Positions 7,438 through 15,142 of a stretch of 15,960 nt of DNA are shown piece after piece (positions within the stretch are counted from its first letter, which is position 1; each line of letters starts with the position of its first letter). The notes beneath the pieces were generated by a model. The model was given only the letters and a program-made list of their open reading frames with translations. It was not told the origin of the DNA and made no database searches. The DNA lies in assembly GCA_002825515.1 (NCBI GenBank), contig PJET01000139.1:1-15960 (forward strand), written 5' to 3'. Source of the DNA: Candidatus Thorarchaeota archaeon MP11T_1 (GTDB taxonomy: Archaea > Asgardarchaeota > Thorarchaeia > Thorarchaeales > Thorarchaeaceae). The position numbers and the translations under genes are program-made.

Positions 7438-8568
7438 CTAGATTCCACGGGCAACTTTTTGATAATCAATACCAAGCGATTTCAGAGACTCAACAAGTTT
7501 ACCACTCAGTATTAGCTGTTTTGAGGACAAATCCTCAACCTTTTGAGATCCTGTAAGGTACATGGCGACTGCAAGTCCTTCAAGAAACCGCTCAAGCTCA
7601 ACAACAACATCCAATGATGAACCATGTACTGCTTGTCGAAGAAGAGGCTGAGCAATACCAGCAGCAGTTGATCCAAGAGCTAGCGCTTTCGCAATATCGA
7701 GACCGCTCCTAATTCCCCCCGTGGCAATTACGTCTAGTTCGGTAGAATCTAAGACCATCAACACACTCAAAGCTGTAGGAATACCCCAATCCCAAAACTC
7801 AAGACCTAGCTGAGCTTTGAGGTCGTCATCTTCTTTCTGGGCACGAAAGTACTCAACTCCAGCCCAACTGGTACCTCCAACGCCTCCAACATCAATTCCC
7901 GCAACACCGACTTCTTCTAATCGTTTTGCTACATCACTAGATATTCCAGCACCGGTTTCTTTGATAATGACAGGAATATCAACTGAATCAACTATAGTAG
8001 CGATGCTTTCCAAGGCACCAACTGAGTTGCAGTCACCCTCAGGTTGTATAGCTTCCTGGAGTGGGTTAAGATGAATCGCTAGGATGTCTGCATCAATCAT
8101 CCTCACTGCTTCAGGAGCGTCATCAACATGTGTAGCTCCAATGTTAGCTATCACTGGAACCGAAGGTGCAGATTCTCTGACGATTGTGAAAGTGTCAGCT
8201 AGTGATGGATCTTCCACAGCTGCTCTCTGACTACCTACACCAATAGGCAGTCCTAGTTCTTCCGCAGCACTCGCTAGTCGTTGGTTTATGCTTTTTGCCT
8301 TAGGATGTCCACCTGTCATTGCTGCAATGACCAATGGTGCATTAGCTCGTAAACCAAAGAAGTTGGTAGTGAGGTCGATACTGTCTTTATCTATCTCAGG
8401 TAGTGCATTATGAACGAATTCAATATCCTCGAACATGGTAGACCGTTGACACTGAACCTCTTCATCAAGACATATCTCGATATGCTCAATTTTTCTTCTC
8501 CTAGTCAATGATGCTTCTGATGCATCATCTTCTATTCCAGATTCATCTAGTGGTCTACCTTCGACCAT
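7438..8568 (-). CDS. fni: Type II isopentenyl-diphosphate delta-isomerase (FMN-dependent)
   Basis: This enzyme interconverts isopentenyl and dimethylallyl diphosphate using FMN and NAD(P)H, feeding archaeal isoprenoid lipid synthesis. Family motifs appear in order: TRRRKIEH (22-29), MTGG (84-87), VGSQRAA (111-117), NIGA (142-145), HLNPLQEAIQPEGD (166-179, including metal and substrate ligands), KETGAGIS (203-210), GVGGTSW (229-235) and TGGIRSG (283-289). The start at 8568 is chosen over an in-frame ATG at 8628 for two reasons. GGAGGT (8575-8580 on this strand) lies 6 nt before 8568, and the likely TATA box (8632-8643) would place the transcript start downstream of 8628. The 376-residue product is slightly longer than the usual 350 or so because of an acidic N-terminal extension of about 20 residues. 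It converges on the acyl-CoA synthetase gene with a 1-nt gap. Confidence 0.96.
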   Translation of the reverse strand: MVEGRPLDESGIEDDASEASLTRRRKIEHIEICLDEEVQCQRSTMFEDIEFVHNALPEIDKDSIDLTTNFFGLRANAPLVIAAMTGGHPKAKSINQRLASAAEELGLPIGVGSQRAAVEDPSLADTFTIVRESAPSVPVIANIGATHVDDAPEAVRMIDADILAIHLNPLQEAIQPEGDCNSVGALESIATIVDSVDIPVIIKETGAGISSDVAKRLEEVGVAGIDVGGVGGTSWAGVEYFRAQKEDDDLKAQLGLEFWDWGIPTALSVLMVLDSTELDVIATGGIRSGLDIAKALALGSTAAGIAQPLLRQAVHGSSLDVVVELERFLEGLAVAMYLTGSQKVEDLSSKQLILSGKLVESLKSLGIDYQKVARGI

Positions 8569-8574
8569 CACAGT

Positions 8575-8580
8575 ACCTCC
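8575..8580 (-). promoter_or_regulatory. Shine-Dalgarno GGAGGT fixing the start of the IPP isomerase
   Basis: Read on the minus strand, GGAGGT is followed by 6 nt and the ATG at 8568. This is an optimal spacing. The alternative ATG at 8628 has no such site. Confidence 0.75.
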
Positions 8581-8596
8581 GACAATAAGATGAGTA

Positions 8597-8608
8597 AGTA
8601 CATGTACT
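8597..8608. promoter_or_regulatory. 12-bp perfect palindrome, possible operator
   Basis: AGTACATGTACT reads the same on both strands. It lies just downstream of where transcription of the isomerase gene should start (about 25 nt from the TATA candidate at 8632-8643) and upstream of its Shine-Dalgarno site. That is a typical place for an archaeal repressor to bind. No regulator is known for it, so its role is inferred from position and symmetry alone. Confidence 0.35.
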
Positions 8609-8631
8609 GATAGGAGTTGTGGTCGCATTAT

Positions 8632-8643
8632 GATTTTAAAATC
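8632..8643 (-). promoter_or_regulatory. Palindromic TATA-box candidate for the IPP isomerase gene
   Basis: GATTTTAAAATC is a perfect 12-bp palindrome whose AT core suits TBP binding. On the minus strand it is preceded by a purine-rich stretch (ACGA) that could serve as a BRE. A start site about 25 nt downstream would fall near 8612, inside the leader of the gene starting at 8568. Confidence 0.45.
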
Positions 8644-8668
8644 TCGTTCTGTTGCGTTATGCGAAGAC

Positions 8669-8677
8669 TTTATTCTA
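8669..8677 (+). promoter_or_regulatory. TATA box with BRE-like GCGAAGA for the membrane-protein gene
   Basis: TTTATTCTA is preceded directly by GCGAAGA (8661-8667), resembling an archaeal BRE plus TATA pair. A start site about 26 nt downstream falls near 8698-8700, only 12-14 nt before the ATG at 8712. That leaves little room for a leader and fits the lack of a Shine-Dalgarno site. Confidence 0.5.
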
Positions 8678-8711
8678 TGACTAAACTCTCCTACAGTACA
8701 GTGTGACGTTT

Positions 8712-9260
8712 ATGGCAAACGAGGAAAAGTACAGAGTTGAAACTCCAGAAGAGGAAGAAAAACCAGAAGAGAAGAAAGGTCTTCTGAAACCACTTCCAAC
8801 AAGAGAAGAACCTCAGTACATCGATAAGGATGGGAGACCTCAGCCAATCGTCAAGGTATTAGGAGTATCAATGCCTGAAAAAAGAAAAGACCTCCTTATG
8901 ATGACTTTAATTCCTGCGTTAGTTGGACTGATTGACACGACAATTTACTCTTTCATAATCACGGGAACATTTGAGAGTTCAGCCACATACTTATTTTTCG
9001 TCCCAATTATCGTTGCCATTCCCATTGGATTGACAGCTGCTGAAGCTGGAAGAGCTCTTGTTTCAAGCCTCTTTGGTGCGATCTTTTTCATGATATTCTT
9101 CATTATATTCCTTGCATCACCAGGTCTATATGTACCAGAACTCGGAATTGGTTCTTTCTTGTTGAGTGCACTTACTTTGTCGATTGCATACTTCATTTTA
9201 ATAATAGTTTCAACATTTCTAGGGACGGTTTTTGGGGTCATTATTCGAGAATTCTTTTGA
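8712..9260 (+). CDS. Small four-helix membrane protein with charged N-terminal tail
   Basis: I chose the ATG at 8712 over a GTG at 8703; neither has a clear Shine-Dalgarno site and the promoter position suggests a very short leader. The 182-residue product has a hydrophilic N-terminal segment (about 1-60), strongly acidic/lysine-rich at 3-22 (runs of E and K) with no signal peptide. Four hydrophobic helices follow at about 61-83, 91-113, 116-137 and 147-176, and the last is followed by the short polar end IIREFF. The N-terminus is probably cytoplasmic. I do not recognise the family. The general shape (charged tail plus a four-helix bundle) resembles many uncharacterised archaeal membrane proteins and gives no substrate. 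It stands alone between divergent and downstream promoters, so it is probably a single-gene unit. Confidence 0.8.
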   Translation: MANEEKYRVETPEEEEKPEEKKGLLKPLPTREEPQYIDKDGRPQPIVKVLGVSMPEKRKDLLMMTLIPALVGLIDTTIYSFIITGTFESSATYLFFVPIIVAIPIGLTAAEAGRALVSSLFGAIFFMIFFIIFLASPGLYVPELGIGSFLLSALTLSIAYFILIIVSTFLGTVFGVIIREFF

Positions 9261-9347
9261 TGTAGATTGAATTTGCGAGAGAATTGAAAACTCAAAGTTC
9301 TATAGCTAGGAAGAGCAAAAATATGGGCTGATTCCGTTAGTGACAGA

Positions 9348-9355
9348 TTATATTA
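9348..9355 (+). promoter_or_regulatory. TATA box of the purine operon
   Basis: TTATATTA is centred about 29 nt before the purN ATG at 9381. With the usual archaeal spacing the transcript would start within a few bases of the ATG, so purN would be leaderless or nearly so. No Shine-Dalgarno is visible before purN, although the downstream genes of the operon have strong ones. The rest of the 9261-9380 gap shows no gene and no clear T-rich terminator for the upstream gene. Confidence 0.5.
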
Positions 9356-9380
9356 GTAGCATTATTCTTGGATAGTTCGC

Positions 9381-9989
9381 ATGAAGCGGATTGGTGTCCT
9401 CATCAGTGGACGTGGAACAAATCTTCAAGCACTTATTGATGCTCAATTACATGGAGAACTTGGTGGAGAGATAGTTGTTGTAGTGAGCAATAAATCCAAA
9501 GCCGTAGGTATCAAGCGAGCTCAGACAGCTGGGATTCCGACTGAAATTGTAACCAAGAAGTCGTATCAAAGTAGAGTTGAGTTCGACAGCAATCTCCTAC
9601 AAGTTCTTAGAAAATATGGTGTTGATCTTGTAGTGCTTGCAGGATTTATGAGAATTCTTAGTGATGATTTCATAAATGCATATCCGAACAGAATAATCAA
9701 TGTTCATCCTTCAATCCTCCCAACTTTCAAAGGTGTAAAAGCTCAATGGCAAGCAGTCAATCATGGAGTTAAGGTATCAGGTTGTACCACGCATTTTGTG
9801 ACTAATGAAATGGACAACGGACCAATAATTCTACAAAAATCAGTTCCAGTATTTGAAAACGATGATGGTGAAGCGCTTGCGAACAGGATTCTACCTCAAG
9901 AACACATTATTCTAGTGCAATCAGTACGTCTTTTTTGTGAAGGACGCCTTGAAGTTGAAGGGAGAAGAGTAATTATCAAAGATAGGTGA
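9381..9989 (+). CDS. purN: Phosphoribosylglycinamide (GAR) formyltransferase
   Basis: PurN transfers a formyl group from 10-formyltetrahydrofolate to GAR to make FGAR, the third step of purine synthesis. The 202-residue length is typical. The N-terminal ISGRGTNLQALI (8-19) is the phosphate-binding loop, and the catalytic Asn-x-His-P lies at 107-110 in INVHPSILP. The essential Asp is D145 in NEMDNGPII. Thus N107, H109 and D145 match the catalytic triad known from the E. coli enzyme. The segment after FKG reads VKAQWQAV where bacterial enzymes often have a histidine-containing variant; this looks like a lineage feature. It is the first gene of the purine operon, and its stop overlaps the Shine-Dalgarno site of purF. 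Folate dependence here contrasts with the formate-dependent PurP two genes downstream. Confidence 0.96.
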   Translation: MKRIGVLISGRGTNLQALIDAQLHGELGGEIVVVVSNKSKAVGIKRAQTAGIPTEIVTKKSYQSRVEFDSNLLQVLRKYGVDLVVLAGFMRILSDDFINAYPNRIINVHPSILPTFKGVKAQWQAVNHGVKVSGCTTHFVTNEMDNGPIILQKSVPVFENDDGEALANRILPQEHIILVQSVRLFCEGRLEVEGRRVIIKDR

Positions 9990-9990
9990 G
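9984..9990 (+). promoter_or_regulatory. Shine-Dalgarno AGGTGAG inside the purN stop
   Basis: It overlaps the TGA of purN and lies 7 nt before the ATG at 9998. It settles the purF start in favour of the ATG that leaves Cys at position 2. Confidence 0.7.
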
Positions 9991-9997
9991 TAATACA

Positions 9998-11392
9998 ATG
10001 TGCGGAGTGTTGGGAATTTTGGGGGATTATTCTTTGAAAATGGCAAGAGACCTTTTGCTTCTACTGACGCATCGAGGCCAAGACGCTTCAGGACTCTTGT
10101 GGGTAAATGATGGGGAAACTGCTATTTCAAGGGCAATGGGAAGTCCAGACAGGATTAATATCGAAGAACAAAACAGCAAATTCATTTTGGGTTGTACAAG
10201 ATACCCAACTATTGGTCGTCGTGTTGCGTCGGAAGAAGAACTAGATTCATTTGTAGGACCTTTTAGTTCTGGGATTGTATCTCTAACGCATAATGGTAAC
10301 GTGACCAATATTAACACTCTCTCGTCGAAAAACTATGATTGTGACACTGAATTTCTTGTCGAACGCATTGCGTGTAATATTGATGCTTCTGAAGGAAATC
10401 TACCCAAAGCATTCAAAAAACTTGAATCCGAGGTCGATGGAGCATTTAGTTTAGTTGGGATTGTAAATGACAAACTATTTGCTTATAGAGATAGTAGAGG
10501 GTTCAAACCACTTGTTTTCGGTAGAAGCAACGACACAACAATGGTCGCATCAGAGAGTACTGTTCTAGATATGGCGGGAGTTCAATTAGAACGTGATGTC
10601 TATCCAGGCGAGCTGCTCATCTTTGATAAAGGGGGAGTGATGGAATCATATTCGATTTCACAGAATGCGTTGCACTCTCACTGTTTCTTTGAGTATGTAT
10701 ACTTTGCACATCCAGCTGCCATGATAGAAAATCAGCTTGTTTACGATGTAAGATTCAGACTGGGCAGAGCACTTGCACAAGCTTTCAACAAGATGAATCA
10801 TAGCCCTCCTGACTATGTTGTACCAGTACCGGATACGAGTAGACCAGCCGCTCAAGCAATGGCAGAATCATTACAAGTGCCTATTAGAGAAATTATTCTC
10901 AAGAACCGATACCTGGGTCGTACTTTCATAATGAGGACTCAAGAAGAAAGAGACTCGATGGCTCGAAACAAGTACATCTATCTTGATGATAAAATCAAAG
11001 GAAAGAACATACTTGTTGTTGATGACAGTATTGTACGGGGGACCACAGCAAGAATGATTGTTGACGATCTAAAGAGAAGAGGTGCATCAAAGGTCTACTT
11101 CGCTGTGACATGTCCACCACAGAGTCATCCATGCTATTATGGCATTGATATTGCGACTGATCGTGAATTAATAGCATCTACAGCAAATATTGAGGAGATT
11201 GCTGATTTTGTTCAAGCTGATGCATTGGTCTATCAAGAAACTGCTACACTTGAGAATGCTATTGGTCTCAAAGATCTATGTTTGGCATGTTTAGATGGAA
11301 AATATCCAACAGAGTATGCGCAGAGAATCCGTGATAAGGTTCAAGAACTAGAAACAGTAACATATGGAAGAGACTATGAGAGGGATTTGTAG
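9998..11392 (+). CDS. purF: Amidophosphoribosyltransferase (glutamine PRPP amidotransferase)
   Basis: PurF makes phosphoribosylamine from PRPP and glutamine, the first committed purine step. The frame is open from a GTG at 9986, but the start is set at 9998 so that Cys2 becomes the N-terminal nucleophile of the glutaminase after Met removal. AGGTGAG (9984-9990) supports this. The Ntn glutaminase domain shows HRGQDASG (25-32), the TRYPT arginine (67-71) and THNGN (97-101). The phosphoribosyltransferase domain carries the PRPP loop ILVVDDSIVRGTT (338-350). Four cysteines sit where the 4Fe-4S ligands of the Bacillus-type enzyme lie: C229 (HCFFEYVYFA), C379 (HPCYYGID), and C428 and C431 (CLACLDGKYPT). 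An oxygen-sensitive, cluster-containing enzyme is therefore likely. Length 464 residues, normal. The purP1 ATG follows after 2 nt. Confidence 0.97.
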   Translation: MCGVLGILGDYSLKMARDLLLLLTHRGQDASGLLWVNDGETAISRAMGSPDRINIEEQNSKFILGCTRYPTIGRRVASEEELDSFVGPFSSGIVSLTHNGNVTNINTLSSKNYDCDTEFLVERIACNIDASEGNLPKAFKKLESEVDGAFSLVGIVNDKLFAYRDSRGFKPLVFGRSNDTTMVASESTVLDMAGVQLERDVYPGELLIFDKGGVMESYSISQNALHSHCFFEYVYFAHPAAMIENQLVYDVRFRLGRALAQAFNKMNHSPPDYVVPVPDTSRPAAQAMAESLQVPIREIILKNRYLGRTFIMRTQEERDSMARNKYIYLDDKIKGKNILVVDDSIVRGTTARMIVDDLKRRGASKVYFAVTCPPQSHPCYYGIDIATDRELIASTANIEEIADFVQADALVYQETATLENAIGLKDLCLACLDGKYPTEYAQRIRDKVQELETVTYGRDYERDL

Positions 11393-11394
11393 GA

Positions 11395-12348
11395 ATGAAG
11401 ATTGGAACCATCGCAAGTCATAGCGCCCTGAACATAATTTCAGGAGCGAAAGCCGAGGGGTTTCAAACAGAACTATACTGTCCACCTGAACGCATAGATT
11501 TCTACAAATCATTTGGTCTGGAAAATTCAATTGTTGAAATTGAGTCCTTTGATCAGATACTAGAAATGAATCTCTCAGATGTTGTATTAATTCCACATGG
11601 TTCATTCGTGGCTTATATCGGTGCTCAGAAAATACTTGATTCAGATTTGAAATTATTTGGAAATAAAGAGCTGTTAAAATGGGAAGAGAATCGCAAGCTG
11701 AAATCGAAATTAATGAAAGAAGCAGGATTCATGCTTCCAAGAGAATATTCATCATTAGAGGAGATTGACGGCCCAGTAATTGCCAAAACTCATGGTGCAG
11801 CAGGTGGTGAGGGCTATTTCATCGCAAAGAATGGCGATGAGATCAAAAAGAGTATGGATCCATCAATCCAATACTCGTTTCAAGAGTATATTGTTGGAAC
11901 AAAAGTGTTTGTCACATATTTCAACTCAATAGCAAAGAAAAGAACAGAGGTCTTTGGGGCAGACATTAGATATGAAACAGATGCTGATGCTAATGTTCGA
12001 TTTGACAACCAACCGAGTTTTATTGTAGTCGGTAATTTGCCTTTGGTCTTAAGAGAATCAACTCTAGTAAAATATTATGACATGGGCGTCGCTTTCGTAA
12101 AGGCATTTCATAGTCTTTCTAAGCAATCTATACCTGGACCATTCTGCATTGAAACAATTATTGACAATAGGCAGAGAATCTACAGCTTTGAATTCAGTGG
12201 GAGGATAGTCGCCGGAACAAATGTGTGGATACCCTCCTCACCATATTCGTATCTCCAATTCGGAGAACCTGTTTGGATGGGCAGAAGGATTGCGATTGAA
12301 ATTCGTGAACTAATTGAGCAAAATAGACTTGATGAGGCATTAAAATGA
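11395..12348 (+). CDS. purP: Formate-dependent AICAR formyltransferase (FAICAR synthetase), PurP
   Basis: PurP is an archaeal ATP-grasp enzyme that formylates AICAR with free formate and ATP, replacing the folate-dependent domain of PurH. Signature segments are the N-terminal ASHSALNI (7-14), the glycine-rich ATP-grasp loop GAAGGEGYFIA (134-144) after Lys131, FQEYIVG (162-168), VVLRES-type VLRES (218-222), RIVAGTN (270-276), SPYSYL (282-287) and GRRIA (296-300). At 317 residues it is shorter than the Methanocaldococcus enzyme (361). Much of the difference seems to lie in shortened loops, notably around 194-206, and not in a truncation, since the start is 2 nt after the purF stop and the C-terminal motifs are intact. 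It is followed by a diverged paralogue. Confidence 0.93.
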   Translation: MKIGTIASHSALNIISGAKAEGFQTELYCPPERIDFYKSFGLENSIVEIESFDQILEMNLSDVVLIPHGSFVAYIGAQKILDSDLKLFGNKELLKWEENRKLKSKLMKEAGFMLPREYSSLEEIDGPVIAKTHGAAGGEGYFIAKNGDEIKKSMDPSIQYSFQEYIVGTKVFVTYFNSIAKKRTEVFGADIRYETDADANVRFDNQPSFIVVGNLPLVLRESTLVKYYDMGVAFVKAFHSLSKQSIPGPFCIETIIDNRQRIYSFEFSGRIVAGTNVWIPSSPYSYLQFGEPVWMGRRIAIEIRELIEQNRLDEALK

Positions 12349-12362
12349 AGGAAGTGAGATAG

Positions 12363-13436
12363 ATGAAACTACCCACAATTGGTATGATTGGTTCACACAG
12401 TGCTGAAGAGATTGGAATAGCCGCAAAGGCAAATGGCTTTCGTACAGCTATAGTATGTGAGAAAGGTAGAGAACATCTGTATACTCACTACAATGAGCAT
12501 CTCTATGATGAATTTATTATTCTTGACAGATTTAGGGATATAATTCAAGATGACATTCAAAAGAAGTTAGAGGAGCTGGATACTCTCTGGATACCAAATA
12601 GGTCGTTCTCTGTTTATGTGGGATATAATGAAATTGAAAATGATTTTAGAATACCCCTGTATGGAAATCGGTATTTATTGAGAGTTGAAGAAAGAGGCTT
12701 TCCAAAGGATCAATACTGGCTTCTAAAAGAATCAGGCATCAGAACACCAAAATCATTCACTCCAGATTCAATTGATAGACTAGTAATTATCAAAGTCCAA
12801 CAAAAAGACAATCCACTTGAACGAGCTTTCTTCTTTGCATCTTCATCAGCTGACTATGAAACCGAGAGTCGTTCACTACTCAAAGAAGGAATAATCTCAG
12901 AGGAGGACCTGAGGAAAGCAACTATCGAGGAATTTGTGCTTGCACCCCGTTTCAATGCTAATTTTCAAGCATATGGTATGAGTCATTATTTTGGTGACCT
13001 AGATTTAGTCGGTTTTGATGATCGCATCCAGACCAATATCTCGGGGTTACTCAATCTACCAGCTAAGGAGCAGTTGAAAATCAAGATTTCGATATTGAAT
13101 GAAGAAGTTGGCCACAAAGGAGTCACTATGAGAGAAAGTAAGAAGCCACTTGTGTACAAAACCGCAGAGTTGCTACTAAAGGGAATAGAGCAACATTTTC
13201 CGCCCAAGATGATAGGTCTCTTCTCTCTTCAAGGTGCAATTACAGAAGCTTCAGAATTTATTGTCTTTGACCTAAGTCCAAGAGTGCCAGGAGCACCTTG
13301 TGTAGGACCAACAAGTCCTGAGATGAGAAGATTATCTATCAAATTCAAAGTTGATATTCAAAGCCCACTAGACCTCTGCATGATAGATATCAAAGCCGCT
13401 GTGGAAGAAAATAATCTAGATGAGGTGTCAACATGA
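12363..13436 (+). CDS. PurP paralogue (PurP2-type), probably altered ATP-grasp site
   Basis: This 357-residue protein belongs to the same family as its upstream neighbour: GSHSAEE (10-16) matches the PurP N-terminus, IEEFVLAPRFNANF (188-201) matches the EEYVVG region, and TMRES (255-259) matches VLRES. It differs where it matters. The glycine-rich ATP-grasp loop is replaced by KVQQKDNPLERAFFFAS (144-160), and the RIVAGTN/SPYSYL region reads SPRVPGAPCVGPTSP (305-319). Several archaea carry a second PurP of this kind, and as far as I recall its activity is not established. It could be a non-catalytic partner of PurP1, a differently specific ligase, or an alternative AICAR formylating enzyme. 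GGAAGTGA (12350-12357) precedes the ATG, with 14 nt between the two purP genes, so they are co-expressed. Confidence 0.88.
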   Translation: MKLPTIGMIGSHSAEEIGIAAKANGFRTAIVCEKGREHLYTHYNEHLYDEFIILDRFRDIIQDDIQKKLEELDTLWIPNRSFSVYVGYNEIENDFRIPLYGNRYLLRVEERGFPKDQYWLLKESGIRTPKSFTPDSIDRLVIIKVQQKDNPLERAFFFASSSADYETESRSLLKEGIISEEDLRKATIEEFVLAPRFNANFQAYGMSHYFGDLDLVGFDDRIQTNISGLLNLPAKEQLKIKISILNEEVGHKGVTMRESKKPLVYKTAELLLKGIEQHFPPKMIGLFSLQGAITEASEFIVFDLSPRVPGAPCVGPTSPEMRRLSIKFKVDIQSPLDLCMIDIKAAVEENNLDEVST

Positions 13437-13437
13437 A

Positions 13438-13446
13438 TTTATTTAA
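13438..13446 (+). promoter_or_regulatory. Possible internal promoter (TATA) before purC/S
   Basis: TTTATTTAA lies just after the stop of the second purP gene, in the longest gap (48 bp) of the purine operon. A start site about 25 nt downstream would leave a short leader carrying GGAGAGGA (13473-13480) before the ATG at 13485. It might allow purC/S-purQ-purL to be transcribed separately. Judged by sequence only. Confidence 0.35.
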
Positions 13447-13484
13447 TCCACCTACATGGATAATAGAATCAAGGAGAGGAAATC

Positions 13485-14449
13485 ATGGATTTAATTCATG
13501 AAGGAAAAGTGAAGAGAGTATATCAAGATCCTAAATCACGTGATAACGTGATAATTGAATTCATGGATGTAGTCACAGCACTTGATGGAAAAAAGCGAGA
13601 AGAGGTTGAAGGCAAAGGGGATCTTGCTTGTAACACTACTGAATTTCTTCTTGGCTACCTTGAGGGCAAAGGTATAGACACACATTTTCTGAAAAAGCTT
13701 GATGGTCCTAGATTACTATGTAGAAAAACGGAGATTTATCCTATTGAGGTTGTATGCCGCAATATTGCAGCAGGTTCATTCTGTCGTCGATATGGGGTGA
13801 AAAAGGGAAAGGTTTTGGAGATTCCTATTATTGAATTCTTTCTGAAAGATGATGAACTGCATGATCCATTGATTACGGATAATGCAATTATTGGTTTGAA
13901 TCTCATCACTAACGAAATACTGCAATTCGTTCAATCAGTGACACATTCTGCAAACTATTACCTTACTGAGTTGTTGAAACAACGAAACCTTACTCTGGTA
14001 GATTTCAAACTCGAGTTTGGATACACAAAGGATAGGCACATAGTTCTAGCTGATGAACTCTCAGGGGATACGATGAGAATCTGGGGAAAAAATCAAGTCT
14101 CGATGGATAAGGATGTGTTTAGGGAGGATAAAGGAGATCTCTCCAAAGTCTATACGACACTTATGAACGAACTAACCCAAACAAAACCTGAGGAAGTGAG
14201 AAATCGGAGAGAGATAGTGCAGGTATTAGTAAATCCGAAGGATGGGATTAAGAATCCTCCAGGTGACGTAACTAAGAAAGCATTAGTTAGATTAGGTTTC
14301 GGAGAAGCTGATGATGTTAGAGTTGGGAAGATTTTCAATATCTATCTTAGAAAACCCGTGACGTCGGAAGTTCTCAATCATCTCAAAATCATGAACATCA
14401 AACTCCTCTCCAATCCAATTTCCGAAAAACAAGAGGTGAGCTTCAGATA

Positions 14450-14450
<1 letters not shown>
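13485..14450 (+). CDS. purC: PurC-PurS fusion: SAICAR synthetase plus FGAM synthetase small subunit
   Basis: This is one continuous 321-residue frame. Residues 1 to about 236 are SAICAR synthetase (CAIR + aspartate + ATP): GKVKRVY (7-13) is the ATP-binding start, followed by the EVVCRNIAAGSFCRRYG segment (88-104), LITDNAI (129-135), LVDFKLEFG (171-179), and LADELSGDTMRIW (188-200), the substrate-binding signature. Residues about 242-320 match PurS, the roughly 80-residue FGAM synthetase subunit: VQVLVNPKDGIKNPPG (245-260), then KALVRLGF (265-272), DDVRVGKIF (276-284), and KLLSNPISE (306-314), the usual LxANPVIE-type end. PurC alone is normally about 235-240 residues and PurS about 80, so the length fits exactly. 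The next genes are purQ and purL, the other FGAM synthetase subunits. A sequencing error removing a stop cannot be excluded without comparison, but no frameshift is needed to read both domains. Confidence 0.93.
14433..14440 (+). promoter_or_regulatory. Shine-Dalgarno GAGGTGAG deciding the GTG start of purQ
   Basis: This near-consensus site lies within the end of purC/S, 9 nt before the GTG at 14450, and indicates translational coupling of the two genes. Confidence 0.65.

Positions 14451-15138
<688 letters not shown>

Positions 15139-15142
<4 letters not shown>

Noticed and set aside
8569..8628. Longer IPP isomerase starting at an ATG at 8628
   Set aside because: The extra 20 residues precede the GGAGGT site and probably the transcript start, so the ATG at 8568 is preferred.
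9986..9997. GTG start of PurF at 9986
   Set aside because: It would bury the catalytic Cys at position 6. PurF needs Cys directly after the initiator Met, and AGGTGAG is well placed for 9998.
11395..12348. PurP1 as a truncated pseudogene because of its short length
   Set aside because: The N-terminal, ATP-loop and C-terminal motifs are all present and it is packed tightly in the operon, so shortened loops explain the length.
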